This document shows, one piece after another, positions 8,556 through 17,926 of a DNA stretch of 64,000 nucleotides (the first letter of the stretch is position 1; each line of letters opens with the position of its first letter). Below the pieces are notes generated by a model. It saw nothing but the letters and a program-made list of their open reading frames with translations. It made no database searches and was not told where the DNA came from. The stretch covers positions 1 through 64,000 of the forward strand of contig JAFSRI010000003.1 of assembly GCA_017446155.1 (NCBI GenBank), given 5' to 3'. The DNA is from Clostridia bacterium (GTDB lineage Bacteria > Bacillota > Clostridia > Oscillospirales > CAG-272). The position numbers and the translations under genes are program-made.

Positions 8556-9464
8556 TTATAAGATTTTCTGCGTTTTAAAATCAATAATTCCGGAAAGATC
8601 ATTCATCAGTTTATCAAACTCTTGGTGCGAATATTGTTTAAGCGGCGGGGTGCATTCACCGACGTTAAAGCCGAGCAAACCGCGTATTGCCGCTTTTGTT
8701 GCGGGAAGTGCGTTGTTTTTAAGCAGCACGTCGATGACTTTGTTTATCGCGTGCTGAATTTCCCTTGCGCGCGTGACGTTTCCGGCGTTAAATTCACGGT
8801 AAAGTTCAACGAACAGCCCGGGCATCAAATTATATGTAGTGCCTATACCGGCGTCAGCGCCTATTGCAAGCCCGCATACGAGCATTTCGTCCGGGCCGTT
8901 TATTACGTTTATGTTGCCGCCGTCAATATCCTTTATTTTTCCGAGCGTGAAATAATCGGGATACGTCCATTTAAGCCCTATCGCATGGGGAAGTTCCATT
9001 ACTCGTTTAACGGTGTTGAAGCTGAGCTGAATACCGGTGTTTCCTATGCCATACATTACAAGGGGAAGCGAGCAAGCGTCGGTTATTGCTTTATAGTAGT
9101 TTACTATCTCGTCTTCGTCGTATCTGAAATATATCGGCGGAATGGATGAAATCGCCGCGGCGCCTGCTTTTTCGGCATGTTTGGCAAGCTCTATCGTGGT
9201 TCTCAGGTCTATCGCGCCTATGTGATCGATCACCGGCACTTTGCCCTCTGTCGCTTCCAAAACCACTTCAAGCAGTTTTTTTCTTGCTTCCGGCTTCATC
9301 ACAAGCCCTTCTCCCGTCGAGCCGCAGATGTAAAAGCCGTTGACGCCCCATGACATTTCCCATTTGACAAGGCGTTTCGTTTCTTCGACAAGAATATCTC
9401 CGTTTTCGTCAAAAGGGGACACAAGCGCCGGGAAAATTCCCTTGAAAAGAACTTTGTTTTCCAT
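8556..9464 (-). CDS. Dihydrodipicolinate synthase/N-acetylneuraminate lyase family aldolase
   Basis: A 302-aa TIM-barrel class I aldolase. The GSTGEG motif (about residues 48-53), the YGIGNTG segment after the catalytic-Tyr region, and the Schiff-base lysine in IGLKWTYPDYF (about 163-173) are present. The K-W-T sequence and GADAGIGTTYN resemble sialic-acid lyase more than DapA. The likely reaction is cleavage of N-acetylneuraminate to ManNAc and pyruvate. nagA lies three genes upstream on the same strand, which fits amino-sugar use, though the two are not in one tight operon. DapA-like or other keto-acid aldolase activity remains possible. Confidence 0.8.
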   Translation of the reverse strand: MENKVLFKGIFPALVSPFDENGDILVEETKRLVKWEMSWGVNGFYICGSTGEGLVMKPEARKKLLEVVLEATEGKVPVIDHIGAIDLRTTIELAKHAEKAGAAAISSIPPIYFRYDEDEIVNYYKAITDACSLPLVMYGIGNTGIQLSFNTVKRVMELPHAIGLKWTYPDYFTLGKIKDIDGGNINVINGPDEMLVCGLAIGADAGIGTTYNLMPGLFVELYREFNAGNVTRAREIQHAINKVIDVLLKNNALPATKAAIRGLLGFNVGECTPPLKQYSHQEFDKLMNDLSGIIDFKTQKIL

Positions 9465-9630
9465 AAAAATCTCCGTTCTGCCGCCGACATATATCGAAAA
9501 ACGGCAAATTTATTTTTCGCGTTATGAGATAGCGCGTTATTATTTTTTATAAGAGTGCGTTTAGATCAATCCTACCGATAGCGTTTGTATTGAGACGGAA
9601 CAGACGCATCTGTGCTTTATCGGTTGACTT

Positions 9631-10416
9631 TTAATTCTTAATATTGAATATTCTGTGTGCGTTTTCAACTTCGCGCCGACAAAACTCGTCATATTCAACC
9701 CCAAGCAACTCCGCCGCCTTTTGCGCCGTATATTTCATATATCCGCTGTGATTTATTTTGCCGCGCATAGGCACCGGGGCAAGATACGGGCAGTCGGTTT
9801 CAACGAGTATTCTGTCTATCGGCACGACCTTGGCGGCTTCGAGCAGCTTGCTTGCGTTTTTGAACGTAAGCGAACCGGAAAAAGAAATGAAGTAGTTGCG
9901 TTTTAGAAATTCCTTTACATGCTCGGCGCTGCAACTGCAACTGTGAATTATCCCGAAAGAGTCGGGGTGAGCTTTCACAATGTCAAGTACGTCCCCGTGG
10001 GCTTCTCTGTCGTGAATAACAATGGGCAAGCGCAACTGCTCAGAGAGCGTTATTTGCGCGTCAAAAAACTCTTTTTGCATTTGCCGCGGGGAAAAATCGT
10101 AATAATAATCAAGCCCGATCTCTCCCAGCGCCACCGTTTTCTCATCGCTTAGCAACGGCAAGAGCGCATCTATCGCCTCTTGCATTCCGCCGTGTTTTTC
10201 GCTTTCCGCCGCACACTCATGCGGATGAATCCCCGCCGCCGTATACATATTATTGTATTTTTTTGCAAGCGAAAGAGAGTCGCGCGAGGTTTTTTCGTCT
10301 GTTCCAACGCAAAGTATTCCGCAAATATCATCGCGAAACAGCGAGTCGATAAGTGACGTCGGGTTGCCGAATTTTTCGTCGGTGTAGTGGGCGTGAGTAT
10401 CGAACAGCATGCTCAT
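9631..10416 (-). CDS. tatD: TatD family metal-dependent hydrolase
   Basis: A 261-aa TIM-barrel hydrolase of the TatD/YcfH DNase family. Metal ligands are seen as THAHY near residue 8, the GEIGLDYYYD block at about 98-107, IVIHDREAH at about 134-142, IIHSC near 157-161, and VETDCPYL near 207-214. The ATG overlaps the metG stop by four bases (ATGA), so it is translationally coupled to metG, a pairing common in Firmicutes. Confidence 0.94.
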   Translation of the reverse strand: MSMLFDTHAHYTDEKFGNPTSLIDSLFRDDICGILCVGTDEKTSRDSLSLAKKYNNMYTAAGIHPHECAAESEKHGGMQEAIDALLPLLSDEKTVALGEIGLDYYYDFSPRQMQKEFFDAQITLSEQLRLPIVIHDREAHGDVLDIVKAHPDSFGIIHSCSCSAEHVKEFLKRNYFISFSGSLTFKNASKLLEAAKVVPIDRILVETDCPYLAPVPMRGKINHSGYMKYTAQKAAELLGVEYDEFCRREVENAHRIFNIKN

Positions 10417-11990
10417 TTTGCGGCGTTTTCGGCTTCTATCTCAGCGAGTTTTTTCTGCGAGTCGATTCGTGCGAACAACACAAACGATTCGCCCACCTCA
10501 CCGCCGACGGCGAGCTTGCCGTACTCTTTTGCACTTTCAAGCGTTTGGTCATTTACGCCGAGCGAGGCAAGAATTTTTTCCGCCGACGTAGGAATTGCGG
10601 AGGTAAGCAGTACGCCGAGAATTCGTATACATTCAAGCAGGTTGTAAATTACGGTTGCGAGCACGGGACGTTTCTCTTCATCTTTTGCTAACGCCCACGG
10701 TGCAGTTTCGTCGATATACTTGTTTGCGCGGCGAGCAAGGGAGAATACGGCGTCGAGCGCGTCGGAGAGGTGATATTCCTCCATGTTATTGACATACCCA
10801 TCGTATGCCGCTTTTGCGGTGGCTTTCAGGTCTTCGTCAAATTCCGTTGTGCCTTCGGGCGAGGGGATAACTCCGCCGAAATATTTTTTTGTCATTGAAA
10901 GCGTCCTTGCCACAAGATTGCCAAGTGTATTTGCAAGGTCGTTGTTGTATCTTAAAATAACGTTTTCATAAGTTATCGTTCCGTCGGACGCAAACGGCAT
11001 TTCTGAGAGCAGATAATATCTTACGCCGTCAAGCCCGAAATGACGGATGAGGTCGTCGGGGTATACCACGTTTCCGCGCGATTTGCTCATCTTGTCCATG
11101 CCGGAGAGCATCCATGGGTGAGCGAATATCTTTTTCGGCAACGGCTCGCCGAGCGCCATAAGGAATATCGGCCAATAAATCATATGGAAACGGATAATGT
11201 CTTTGCCGATTATATGCACGTCTGCCGGCCAATATTTTGCGTATTTTTCGCCGCCTTGCTCACCGTCAAAGCCGAGGGCGGTGATATAGTTTGTAAGCGC
11301 GTCAAGCCAAACGTACGTCACGTGCTTCGGGTCTGAGAGGACGGGTATTCCCCATGTAAACGACGAGCGCGAAACGCATAGATCTTGAAGTCCGGGCTTT
11401 AAGAAATTGTTTACCATTTCCTTGCGGCGCGAATCGGGTATGATGAAATCGGGGTTTTCATCTATATATTTCATCAGGCGATCCTGATATTTGCTCATTT
11501 TGAAGAAATACGCTTCCTCATGCTCGCGGCGCAAAGGTCTGCCGCAATCGAGGCAAACGCCGCTCTCCGCCTGTGTGTCGGTGAAGAACGATTCGCAGGG
11601 TTCGCAATACCAACCCTCGTATTTATCTTTGTAAATGTCGCCCTGAGCGAGCAGTCTTTCAAATATCTTCTGAACGGCGCTGATGTGATAGCTGTCCGTT
11701 GTGCGGATGAAATGGTCATAGCTTATGCCGAGCATATCCCAAATATCCTTTATCTGTCCTGCGACTCCGTCAACGAACTGTTGAGGAGTAACTCCCGCCG
11801 CCGTCGCCTTGTTTTCTATTTTCTGGCCGTGCTCATCGGTACCTGTGCAAAAGAACACGTCATACCCCTGCGAGCGTTTAAATCTGGCCACGGCGTCAGC
11901 CGCTACGGGATCGTAAACGTTGCCTATATGTGGCTTGCCGGAAGCATATGCAATCGCCGTTGTAATATAAAATGCCTTTTTGTTTTCCAT
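10413..11990 (-). CDS. metG: Methionyl-tRNA synthetase
   Basis: A 525-aa class I synthetase that charges tRNA-Met. HIGN is at residues 21-24, a four-Cys zinc knuckle at 129, 132, 146 and 149, and KMSKS at 300-304; an all-helical anticodon domain completes the protein. The C-terminal Trbp111-like dimerisation/tRNA-binding domain present in the longer B. subtilis-type enzyme (about 660 aa) is absent. The gene is 20 bases downstream of nagA and overlaps tatD. Confidence 0.96.
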   Translation of the reverse strand: MENKKAFYITTAIAYASGKPHIGNVYDPVAADAVARFKRSQGYDVFFCTGTDEHGQKIENKATAAGVTPQQFVDGVAGQIKDIWDMLGISYDHFIRTTDSYHISAVQKIFERLLAQGDIYKDKYEGWYCEPCESFFTDTQAESGVCLDCGRPLRREHEEAYFFKMSKYQDRLMKYIDENPDFIIPDSRRKEMVNNFLKPGLQDLCVSRSSFTWGIPVLSDPKHVTYVWLDALTNYITALGFDGEQGGEKYAKYWPADVHIIGKDIIRFHMIYWPIFLMALGEPLPKKIFAHPWMLSGMDKMSKSRGNVVYPDDLIRHFGLDGVRYYLLSEMPFASDGTITYENVILRYNNDLANTLGNLVARTLSMTKKYFGGVIPSPEGTTEFDEDLKATAKAAYDGYVNNMEEYHLSDALDAVFSLARRANKYIDETAPWALAKDEEKRPVLATVIYNLLECIRILGVLLTSAIPTSAEKILASLGVNDQTLESAKEYGKLAVGGEVGESFVLFARIDSQKKLAEIEAENAAK

Positions 11991-12010
11991 TGTCTTAATT
12001 CATCCTTTGC

Positions 12011-13129
12011 TTATATTATCTCGTTTCCGCGAGCTATTACTTTTCTTATGTTTAATCCCTCGTCGAGCAGAATCATGTCCGCCCGCTTGCCTTGATCGAG
12101 CGAGCCGATGCTGTCAAACAATCCGACGGCTTTCGCGGGATTTTCGGTGGCACAGACGAGCGCCTCTTCAAATGAAATATCACAGAATTTCATCAAATTC
12201 ATCACCGACGCGTGCATGGATCCCGCACTTCCGACGATCGTCCCATCCGCCTCTTTTGCGCCGTCGGCACTTAATGTAAACGGAATACCGTTCATTCTGT
12301 ATTCGCCGTAGGGAAGCCCCGCCTGAGGGATCGAATCCGTTATTATAACAAACGTTCCGGGGTGGCGCATCTTGGCGTTGTACGCGGCTTTTATCGCCGT
12401 GGGAGAAACGTGAAGCCCATCGCAGATGAACTCTGCAAATGCGCCGGTTGCGAGCGCCGCGCCTGCCGCGCCCGTGTTTCTGTGCGTCAGCGCTGTCATG
12501 GCGTTAAACGTGTGGGTAAAAGAGCTTGCGCCTTCCGACAGTGCCTTTTCGCACTGCTCGGCGGTGGCGTTGGTGTGACCTATGCTTACGCTTGAAAGCC
12601 ACGACAGTTTTTCTATCACGCCGTCGTCGCATTCCTCCGGCGCTATTGTAAATCTTACTTTCAGCGGGAAAATTTTTGCCGCAAGCTCACGCATTTCTTC
12701 AAATATCGGCTTGCGTATGAGGGAAACGTCGTGACATCCGGGTTTTTTTGCGCTTATATACGGCCCCTCGACGTGAATGCCCGAGAATGACGCGCCGGCG
12801 TCGAGCGTCGAGCGGATATTTTCTATTGCGCGCTCGATCTTCTCCATCGGGGCTGTCATTACCGTCGGGAAAACGGTCGTCACGCCTCCTTGCGCGTATG
12901 CCAGCGACAGTTTTGTAAGCTCGGCGCAGTTCGCTTCAAGAATATCAACACCCGCGCGCCCATGCGTATGAATATCGACGTATCCCGGCACGATATATGC
13001 GTTTGTGATTACCGTTCGATCGGCGGTTGTGCCCTCAACTATCTTTCCGTCGGCATAAAATATATCGCGTTCGACGAATTTATGCGTTTTCGAGTCGAAC
13101 ACCTTGCCGCCGGTTATTTTTACCGTCAT
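12011..13129 (-). CDS. nagA: N-acetylglucosamine-6-phosphate deacetylase
   Basis: A 372-aa amidohydrolase that removes acetate from GlcNAc-6-P in amino-sugar catabolism and wall recycling. The metal motif DIHTHG is at residues 52-57, with HVEGPY near 120-125, SIGHTNA near 183-189 and HTFNAM near 205-210. It is the first gene of a nagA-metG-tatD run on the minus strand and has a promoter at 13169-13197. nagB was not found in the window; the nearby lyase-type aldolase suggests a wider amino-sugar pathway. Confidence 0.95.
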   Translation of the reverse strand: MTVKITGGKVFDSKTHKFVERDIFYADGKIVEGTTADRTVITNAYIVPGYVDIHTHGRAGVDILEANCAELTKLSLAYAQGGVTTVFPTVMTAPMEKIERAIENIRSTLDAGASFSGIHVEGPYISAKKPGCHDVSLIRKPIFEEMRELAAKIFPLKVRFTIAPEECDDGVIEKLSWLSSVSIGHTNATAEQCEKALSEGASSFTHTFNAMTALTHRNTGAAGAALATGAFAEFICDGLHVSPTAIKAAYNAKMRHPGTFVIITDSIPQAGLPYGEYRMNGIPFTLSADGAKEADGTIVGSAGSMHASVMNLMKFCDISFEEALVCATENPAKAVGLFDSIGSLDQGKRADMILLDEGLNIRKVIARGNEII

Positions 13130-13168
13130 TGAATTATCCCTCTCTTTATTATTGAATATTACCGTAAT

Positions 13169-13197
13169 AATATATCACATTGCTGTATTTTTTTCAA
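13169..13197 (-). promoter_or_regulatory. Promoter of nagA-metG-tatD
   Basis: Minus strand TTGAAA (13192-13197), 17-base spacer, TATATT (13169-13174), about 40 bases before nagA. Confidence 0.65.
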
Positions 13198-13439
13198 TCT
13201 TTTCTCATTTTTTTCGACAAATTACAATCTTTGCCTCTACAAAGAGTTTATCAAAAAACGATCGCATTTTAATTTGAATGATTGTTTTCTGCGTTGTTAA
13301 AGGTGTTTTTTCAGCCGTTTAAATATTTGCGAAAGAAAAAACGAACTTTTATAATTAAGAGATTCAGTTAAAAATATCTGTTATGAATATATTTCGCCTT
13401 TTTGTCGTTTCCAAAACGGCGCGGCACGGTTTAAAAAAG
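13198..13439. other. Intergenic DNA between nagA promoter and rsmI
   Basis: AT-rich spacer downstream of rsmI. I see no convincing gene, terminator or RNA here. Confidence 0.5.
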
Positions 13440-14315
13440 TTAATCCTTTTTCATTATTTGCGCATATATCTCGCTTTTGCCTACGCCCCTGTCTTTGGCG
13501 GCAGCTTTCATTGCGTCGTTTTTGCTCATACCGAGCGTCAAATAATATTCAACGTGTTCTTCCACCGACATATCAAGCCAAAAGTTGTCCGTTTTATCAT
13601 TTGCGCCTTCTATTACAAGCACATATTCTCCGCGCGGGTCTTTTTCTTCATATAACTTTACAGCGCCTGAAAGGGAAGTGCGGATAACTTCTTCATTCAG
13701 CTTTGTAAGTTCCCGACAAAGCGCGATTTTTCTGTCGCCCAAGTTTGCCAAAAGTTCATCAAGCGTCCTTTTAAGCCTATGCGGCGCTTCATAAATTATC
13801 ATCGTTTTTTTCTCGGTTTTTATATCGATCAACGCCTCTTTTCTCTGTTTGTTCGGCATTGGCAAAAAACCCTCGAAAACAAACTTTCTCGTGTCAAGCC
13901 CCGAAAGCGCCAGCGCGGTTACAGCGGCGCATGGCCCCGGAATTACCGACACGGGTATTCCTTTTTCGGCGCATAAAGACACCATATCCGCCCCCGGGTC
14001 GCTTATCGCGGGCATCCCCGCGTCGGTGACGAGCGCGCACGACTCGCCGCCAAGCAGTCTTGCGGCAATTTCATCGCCCTTTTCTTTTTTGTTGTGTTCA
14101 AAGTAATTTATCAGCGGTTTTTTTATTCCCAGGCGCGCCAGCATCAAACCCGACACGCGCGTGTCTTCGGCAGCGATGAAATCCACCTCTCCCAAAACCT
14201 TTATCGCCCGCTCCGATATATCAGCCATGTTGCCTATCGGCGTGCCGACAAGATACAACACGCCGCCGAGCACCGCGTTTTTCTCTTCATTTTCCCGGAT
14301 TTTTAAATCGTTCAT
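13440..14315 (-). CDS. rsmI: 16S rRNA (cytidine-1402-2'-O)-methyltransferase
   Basis: A 291-aa SAM-dependent methyltransferase (tetrapyrrole-methylase fold) that modifies C1402 in the ribosomal P site. LYLVGTPIGNMADIS at the N-terminus, the AAEDTR motif, SDPGAD and the VIPGPCA loop are diagnostic. I start at the ATG at 14315, because GGAG lies 8 bases upstream of it. The more distal ATG at 14333 would extend the overlap with the upstream gene and lacks such a site. It is the last gene of a four-gene run. Confidence 0.94.
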   Translation of the reverse strand: MNDLKIRENEEKNAVLGGVLYLVGTPIGNMADISERAIKVLGEVDFIAAEDTRVSGLMLARLGIKKPLINYFEHNKKEKGDEIAARLLGGESCALVTDAGMPAISDPGADMVSLCAEKGIPVSVIPGPCAAVTALALSGLDTRKFVFEGFLPMPNKQRKEALIDIKTEKKTMIIYEAPHRLKRTLDELLANLGDRKIALCRELTKLNEEVIRTSLSGAVKLYEEKDPRGEYVLVIEGANDKTDNFWLDMSVEEHVEYYLTLGMSKNDAMKAAAKDRGVGKSEIYAQIMKKD

Positions 14316-15048
14316 CGAAATCTCCGCTTTCATAAATTTTTTTCATGTCTTCCGTATATCCGCTTTGCGTCATCTTGTCTCTTGCTTCATATATTACAAG
14401 AGGTGCCGTCATAAACAGCCCTTCATCAGCACCTTTTTTCGCTTCGCACAGCGCTAAGCACGGCGCGTGGGACAAGGTCGGATACACAAGCGTCAGGCGT
14501 TTCGGTTCAAGTTTAGCCTGCCGCATGGCGCAGAGCATCTCGGCAAGTCTGTCCGGACGGTATACGCATGTGAAATATCCGCCGTGGCGAAGAAGTTTTG
14601 CGGCGGCCACCGCAAAATCGCTTATTCCGCCTTTTATCTCACGCCGGCAAATGTCGGCGGATTCATCCTCGCTGTGGGCGCCGCCGTCGGCTTTAAGATA
14701 CGGCGGGTTTGCGAACACCGTGCCGAACACACCGTTGTACTTTGCGTCGAGGTTCTTTATATCGGCATTCACAACCGTAATTTTGTCGCCCATTCGATTA
14801 AGTTCTACATTTTTCGCCGCGACGGCGCAAAGAGAGGACTGAATGTCAAACATGACAGTCTGCCCAAGTTTTTTTCTCGCCGTTGCGAGCAGCGTTATTA
14901 CGCCGTTGCCGCATCCGAGCTCGGCTGACGGATATTTCGTGTTTTTCCTGAGAAAAGCCGAGAGCAGATATGCGTCCGTTCCGAAATCAAGTGACCCCTC
15001 TTGCGAAAAGAGGGAAATATCGTCGTTTATCTTTTCAAGCTTTTCCAT
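14287..15048 (-). CDS. tRNA1(Val) m6A37 methyltransferase-like protein (TrmN6/YfiC type)
   Basis: A 253-aa class I methyltransferase of the COG4123 group. The SAM-binding motif AELGCGNGVITLL is near residues 40-52, and the N6-adenine/amino-methylase signature NPPYLK is near 114-119. Clostridial relatives commonly sit next to rsmI, as here. It overlaps rsmI by about 30 bases and the upstream TrmH gene by 14 bases, indicating translational coupling. The precise RNA target is inferred from the family. Confidence 0.85.
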   Translation of the reverse strand: MEKLEKINDDISLFSQEGSLDFGTDAYLLSAFLRKNTKYPSAELGCGNGVITLLATARKKLGQTVMFDIQSSLCAVAAKNVELNRMGDKITVVNADIKNLDAKYNGVFGTVFANPPYLKADGGAHSEDESADICRREIKGGISDFAVAAAKLLRHGGYFTCVYRPDRLAEMLCAMRQAKLEPKRLTLVYPTLSHAPCLALCEAKKGADEGLFMTAPLVIYEARDKMTQSGYTEDMKKIYESGDFDERFKNPGK

Positions 15049-15808
15049 CGCTTCTGCCCTTCCTGAAAATCTCGAACGCTATTACCGACGCCGCCGAAGC
15101 CGCCGAGAGGGCGGCTCGGAATTCGCGGCCGTAGTCGAGCATTACGGTAATATCGCACATATCGAGCGCGGCGCGGTTTATCCCGCGTTTCTCGCCGCCA
15201 ATCATCAAAAACACGGGGCGCTTTATGTCTGTATCGTATATCGAGATCGCCTCGTCGGTTTTGTCGGCGGCAACAACGGTATATCCTTTTTTCTTCATCA
15301 TTTCAGCCGCTTTTGCCGGCTCGGAAATGTAAATATCAAATCTTTCGCTCGCTCCCGCTGAGGCGCGGCATACGACGCCCGCTGCGCTCAGCCAATTTCG
15401 CGGCGGAAGTATCACCCCGTCAACTCCCGCGGCGTAGAGAGATCTTAAACAATAGCCGAAATTGTACGGATCCTCTATACCGTCGAGCACGACCCAAAAG
15501 CCGTCGGGCGAAATATCGCCTGCACTAAGTTCCGGCAGTATCCTGTCGGAGCAAACGGCGATAATGCCGCCGTGTGAGTTGCCCACGGTCATATCGTCGA
15601 TCGCTTGCCTGTCGCATCCGACGACCTCAAACCCGAGCTCTTCGCCGCGATGTTTTAGGTAAGCTATCTCTTTTATATGTGCCGTCTCGCGCTCGCGGTC
15701 GAACAATATTCGTTCGATATTTCTGTGCTTTCCTTCAAGCACCGCCCTTATCGACGTCATCCCCTCCATTATTCTCGAATCCGTAAATTTTTCGGCCTCT
15801 TTTTTCAT
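15035..15808 (-). CDS. TrmH/SpoU family RNA 2'-O-methyltransferase
   Basis: A 257-aa SPOUT methyltransferase. The N-terminal substrate-binding segment (about 1-95) is followed by motif 1 (DGIEDPYNFGYCLRS, about 110-124) and motif 2 (LMIGGEKRGI, about 209-218). Motif 3 departs from the usual LNVSVAA form, reading AALSAASAASV near 230-240, so the knotted C-terminal region is somewhat divergent. The RNA target cannot be named. It lies 8 bases after the SLH gene and overlaps the next methyltransferase gene. Confidence 0.87.
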   Translation of the reverse strand: MKKEAEKFTDSRIMEGMTSIRAVLEGKHRNIERILFDRERETAHIKEIAYLKHRGEELGFEVVGCDRQAIDDMTVGNSHGGIIAVCSDRILPELSAGDISPDGFWVVLDGIEDPYNFGYCLRSLYAAGVDGVILPPRNWLSAAGVVCRASAGASERFDIYISEPAKAAEMMKKKGYTVVAADKTDEAISIYDTDIKRPVFLMIGGEKRGINRAALDMCDITVMLDYGREFRAALSAASAASVIAFEIFRKGRSDGKA

Positions 15809-15816
15809 GCTTTCTC

Positions 15817-16488
15817 CTAATATTTCAGTTTTTCGCCGCTGTGGATCATTCTGTAAAGCACAAGCGCCAGCTCTTGCCTTGTAATATCGTTTTGCGGGCG
15901 GAACGTGCCGTCGTCATAACCTATCATCATGTCAAGGGCTACAAGCGTGCTCGCGTTTGTCATATATATCTCGTTTGTTTCCTCAAAATCGGAAAACTTC
16001 TCGGTTTTAAGTGTGGAAACGTATGCGGGAATGAGATTTCCCAACACATACGCCGCCTCTTGCCGCGAAACAAATTCGTTCGGAGCAAAAAACAGCTTGT
16101 CATCCTCTTTTCTCAGCCCCATAATGCCCTCGGCGCACGCCGCCTGAACGTATGCTTGATATTCTTCGGGTATTTCATGCTTGTCCGCAAGTTCCGGCGC
16201 GCGGGAGGAAACCCTGCCGACATTTATTTTAAGAAGCGCCGTCAATATTTTTGCAAATTCCGCTCGGGTAATTGCCTTCTCGGGCATAAAAAATGTGTTT
16301 TCACCGTCGCTTGAATAAAGATCGATAATACCGTGTAAGCATACGTAGTTTATCTCGTCTTTTGCATAGCAATCGTCAATGTCGCATGGCGGTATGTAGG
16401 CGCTCCCGGCAAAAATAACGCCGATGGCAAGGGTGATCGCAACGGCGGAAAGAATGAGTGTGATCGCAAGAGTAAACCGTTTTTTCAT
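15817..16488 (-). CDS. Secreted protein made of three SLH domains
   Basis: A 223-aa exported protein. The chosen ATG (16488) has GGAAG about 11 bases upstream and starts a signal peptide with KKR then a long hydrophobic core (to about residue 28). Three S-layer homology repeats fill the remainder, each with the typical ITRAEFAKIL / VSRQEAAYVL / ITRQELALVL core. SLH domains bind secondary cell-wall polymers. There is no extra catalytic domain. It leads an operon of RNA methyltransferases, an unexpected partnership. Confidence 0.9.
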   Translation of the reverse strand: MKKRFTLAITLILSAVAITLAIGVIFAGSAYIPPCDIDDCYAKDEINYVCLHGIIDLYSSDGENTFFMPEKAITRAEFAKILTALLKINVGRVSSRAPELADKHEIPEEYQAYVQAACAEGIMGLRKEDDKLFFAPNEFVSRQEAAYVLGNLIPAYVSTLKTEKFSDFEETNEIYMTNASTLVALDMMIGYDDGTFRPQNDITRQELALVLYRMIHSGEKLKY

Positions 16489-16597
16489 AGTTTGCAACTT
16501 CCTTTCAAAATACAATATAGGTATTTTGAATATATCACAAACCTATCGCGAATGACAGCACAAACGGTCGCGGGGAAAAAGGGTTTTACAGTCGACC

Positions 16598-17269
16598 TCA
16601 GGCGTTTCTTTCGTTATATGCGCGAGCGCGCGACGCTTTTGGTGAATTATGGTTTATCGCGCGAATAATATCAAGTCTTTGCTTTGTAGAGAGCGTTCGC
16701 GCCTTTGAAAGCGCTTTGATATACTCTACCGAGTCGGCAAGTGAATATATCTGCGGATGCTCGTGTGAAAACGCTACTTTCTCGGACGTAAACACCACCA
16801 TATTATATATTGGCGGGCATGGCACGTTTTCTTTTTCAAGCACTGCTTTTACGGCGTCTACGTGGCGTTCGTTTTGAAGAATCGGGTTTGCAAAATCAAG
16901 CTCTTTCATCTCGCCTGTGCGAGTTCTTACGCTTTGATGCCACATATATTCGCCGTCGGAGGCGATATTCCCGACAAGAGATTTCACCTCGACGCACACA
17001 ATGCAAGAGGGGAGGACGATTATGTCGTCGATTTCGGTGTACAGTTTTCGCCCGCGCGTGTCCTGACAAAGCAACCACTTGTTCGTCAAAACGTTCATCT
17101 CGCCGAACTGCGAGCAGAAAAGCGCCGACGCGGCGTTTTCCGACGGACGCCCGTAGGCAAGGATTCTCTTTTTCGTCGCCGCAGCGCTTATTTTAAGCGT
17201 CAGCTTCATCAGCCCATATGCTATTAAGACGAATATCGCACACATAATTATCGGCGCGAATTTTTCCAT
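16598..17269 (-). CDS. Membrane-anchored NERD-domain protein
   Basis: A 223-aa protein with one N-terminal membrane helix (about residues 6-25) and a nuclease-related domain (NERD) of restriction-endonuclease-like fold. The conserved patch is seen as GEMNVLTNKW, the Asp in TEIDDIIVLPS, and the VEVKSL motif (E-x-K) at about 93-98. NERD proteins are suspected nucleases or DNA-processing accessory proteins; no target is known. It stands alone between the SLH operon and the C_GCAxxG gene. Confidence 0.83.
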   Translation of the reverse strand: MEKFAPIIMCAIFVLIAYGLMKLTLKISAAATKKRILAYGRPSENAASALFCSQFGEMNVLTNKWLLCQDTRGRKLYTEIDDIIVLPSCIVCVEVKSLVGNIASDGEYMWHQSVRTRTGEMKELDFANPILQNERHVDAVKAVLEKENVPCPPIYNMVVFTSEKVAFSHEHPQIYSLADSVEYIKALSKARTLSTKQRLDIIRAINHNSPKASRARAYNERNA

Positions 17270-17321
17270 AACAGACGTCCTTTCTATATATTACTACAAA
17301 TACATAATATCATAAAAACAA

Positions 17322-17343
17322 GCGCTTTTCAAGAGAAAAGCGC
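17322..17343 (-). terminator. Terminator of the C_GCAxxG_C_C gene
   Basis: GCGCTTTTC (17322-17330) pairs with GAAAAGCGC (17335-17343); on the minus strand TTGTTTTTAT follows. Confidence 0.75.
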
Positions 17344-17397
17344 CACAAGTGAAAGTATTATATTATTTTTTGTAATGATTTTCGGCAAGTCTATGTT

Positions 17398-17865
17398 TTA
17401 TACGTTTGTATATCCTTTTTCAATCAGTATCTCGTCAACGATTTTCGCCGCAAGATAGACGAGCTTCGGGCACGGGCGCTTTTTATAAAAATCGGGCGTC
17501 CTCTCAGACGGCGCACCGCCCACCTGTGCCTCACCTAAAAGCTCGCGGCAAATATACGAGCCGCCGGCCCGCGCTTTGAAACGCGCCATAAAGTCCTGTA
17601 TCAAGGCATAATGCGCCGCCTTTGCGGCGTTGTCACCGGGAGTATACCCGCCGAACAAAAGCCCCAACACCATACACGCGCCGCTAACCGTTCCGCACAC
17701 TTCACGCATACGTCCGAACCCGCCGCCGAACGAAGAAGAGATGGCAAGCGCGGTTTTTTCATCAAGTCCCGTCAAATCCGAAAAAGCGCACACCACAGCT
17801 TGCGAGCAATTATATTTTTCATAAAAGAGTTTTTCTGCCGATTTCGCGTGATTCATATTTTTCAC
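17398..17865 (-). CDS. C_GCAxxG_C_C family (redox-associated) protein
   Basis: A 155-aa protein of the family named for its spaced Cys/Gly pattern. Conserved cysteines are seen in NCSQAV (about residue 20), in the VCGTVSGACMVLG block (about 56-68, the GCAxxG site), in CREL (about 106) and in KRPCPKLV (about 130). Members are common in anaerobes and are often encoded near redox enzymes; a metal or redox role is presumed but unproven. It is monocistronic with a terminator. Confidence 0.88.
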   Translation of the reverse strand: MKNMNHAKSAEKLFYEKYNCSQAVVCAFSDLTGLDEKTALAISSSFGGGFGRMREVCGTVSGACMVLGLLFGGYTPGDNAAKAAHYALIQDFMARFKARAGGSYICRELLGEAQVGGAPSERTPDFYKKRPCPKLVYLAAKIVDEILIEKGYTNV

Positions 17866-17926
17866 CTCTTGTTTCGATGATGGGGAATGCTTTAAATTTT
17901 ATAATACCGGCGTAAGAGCAAAATGA

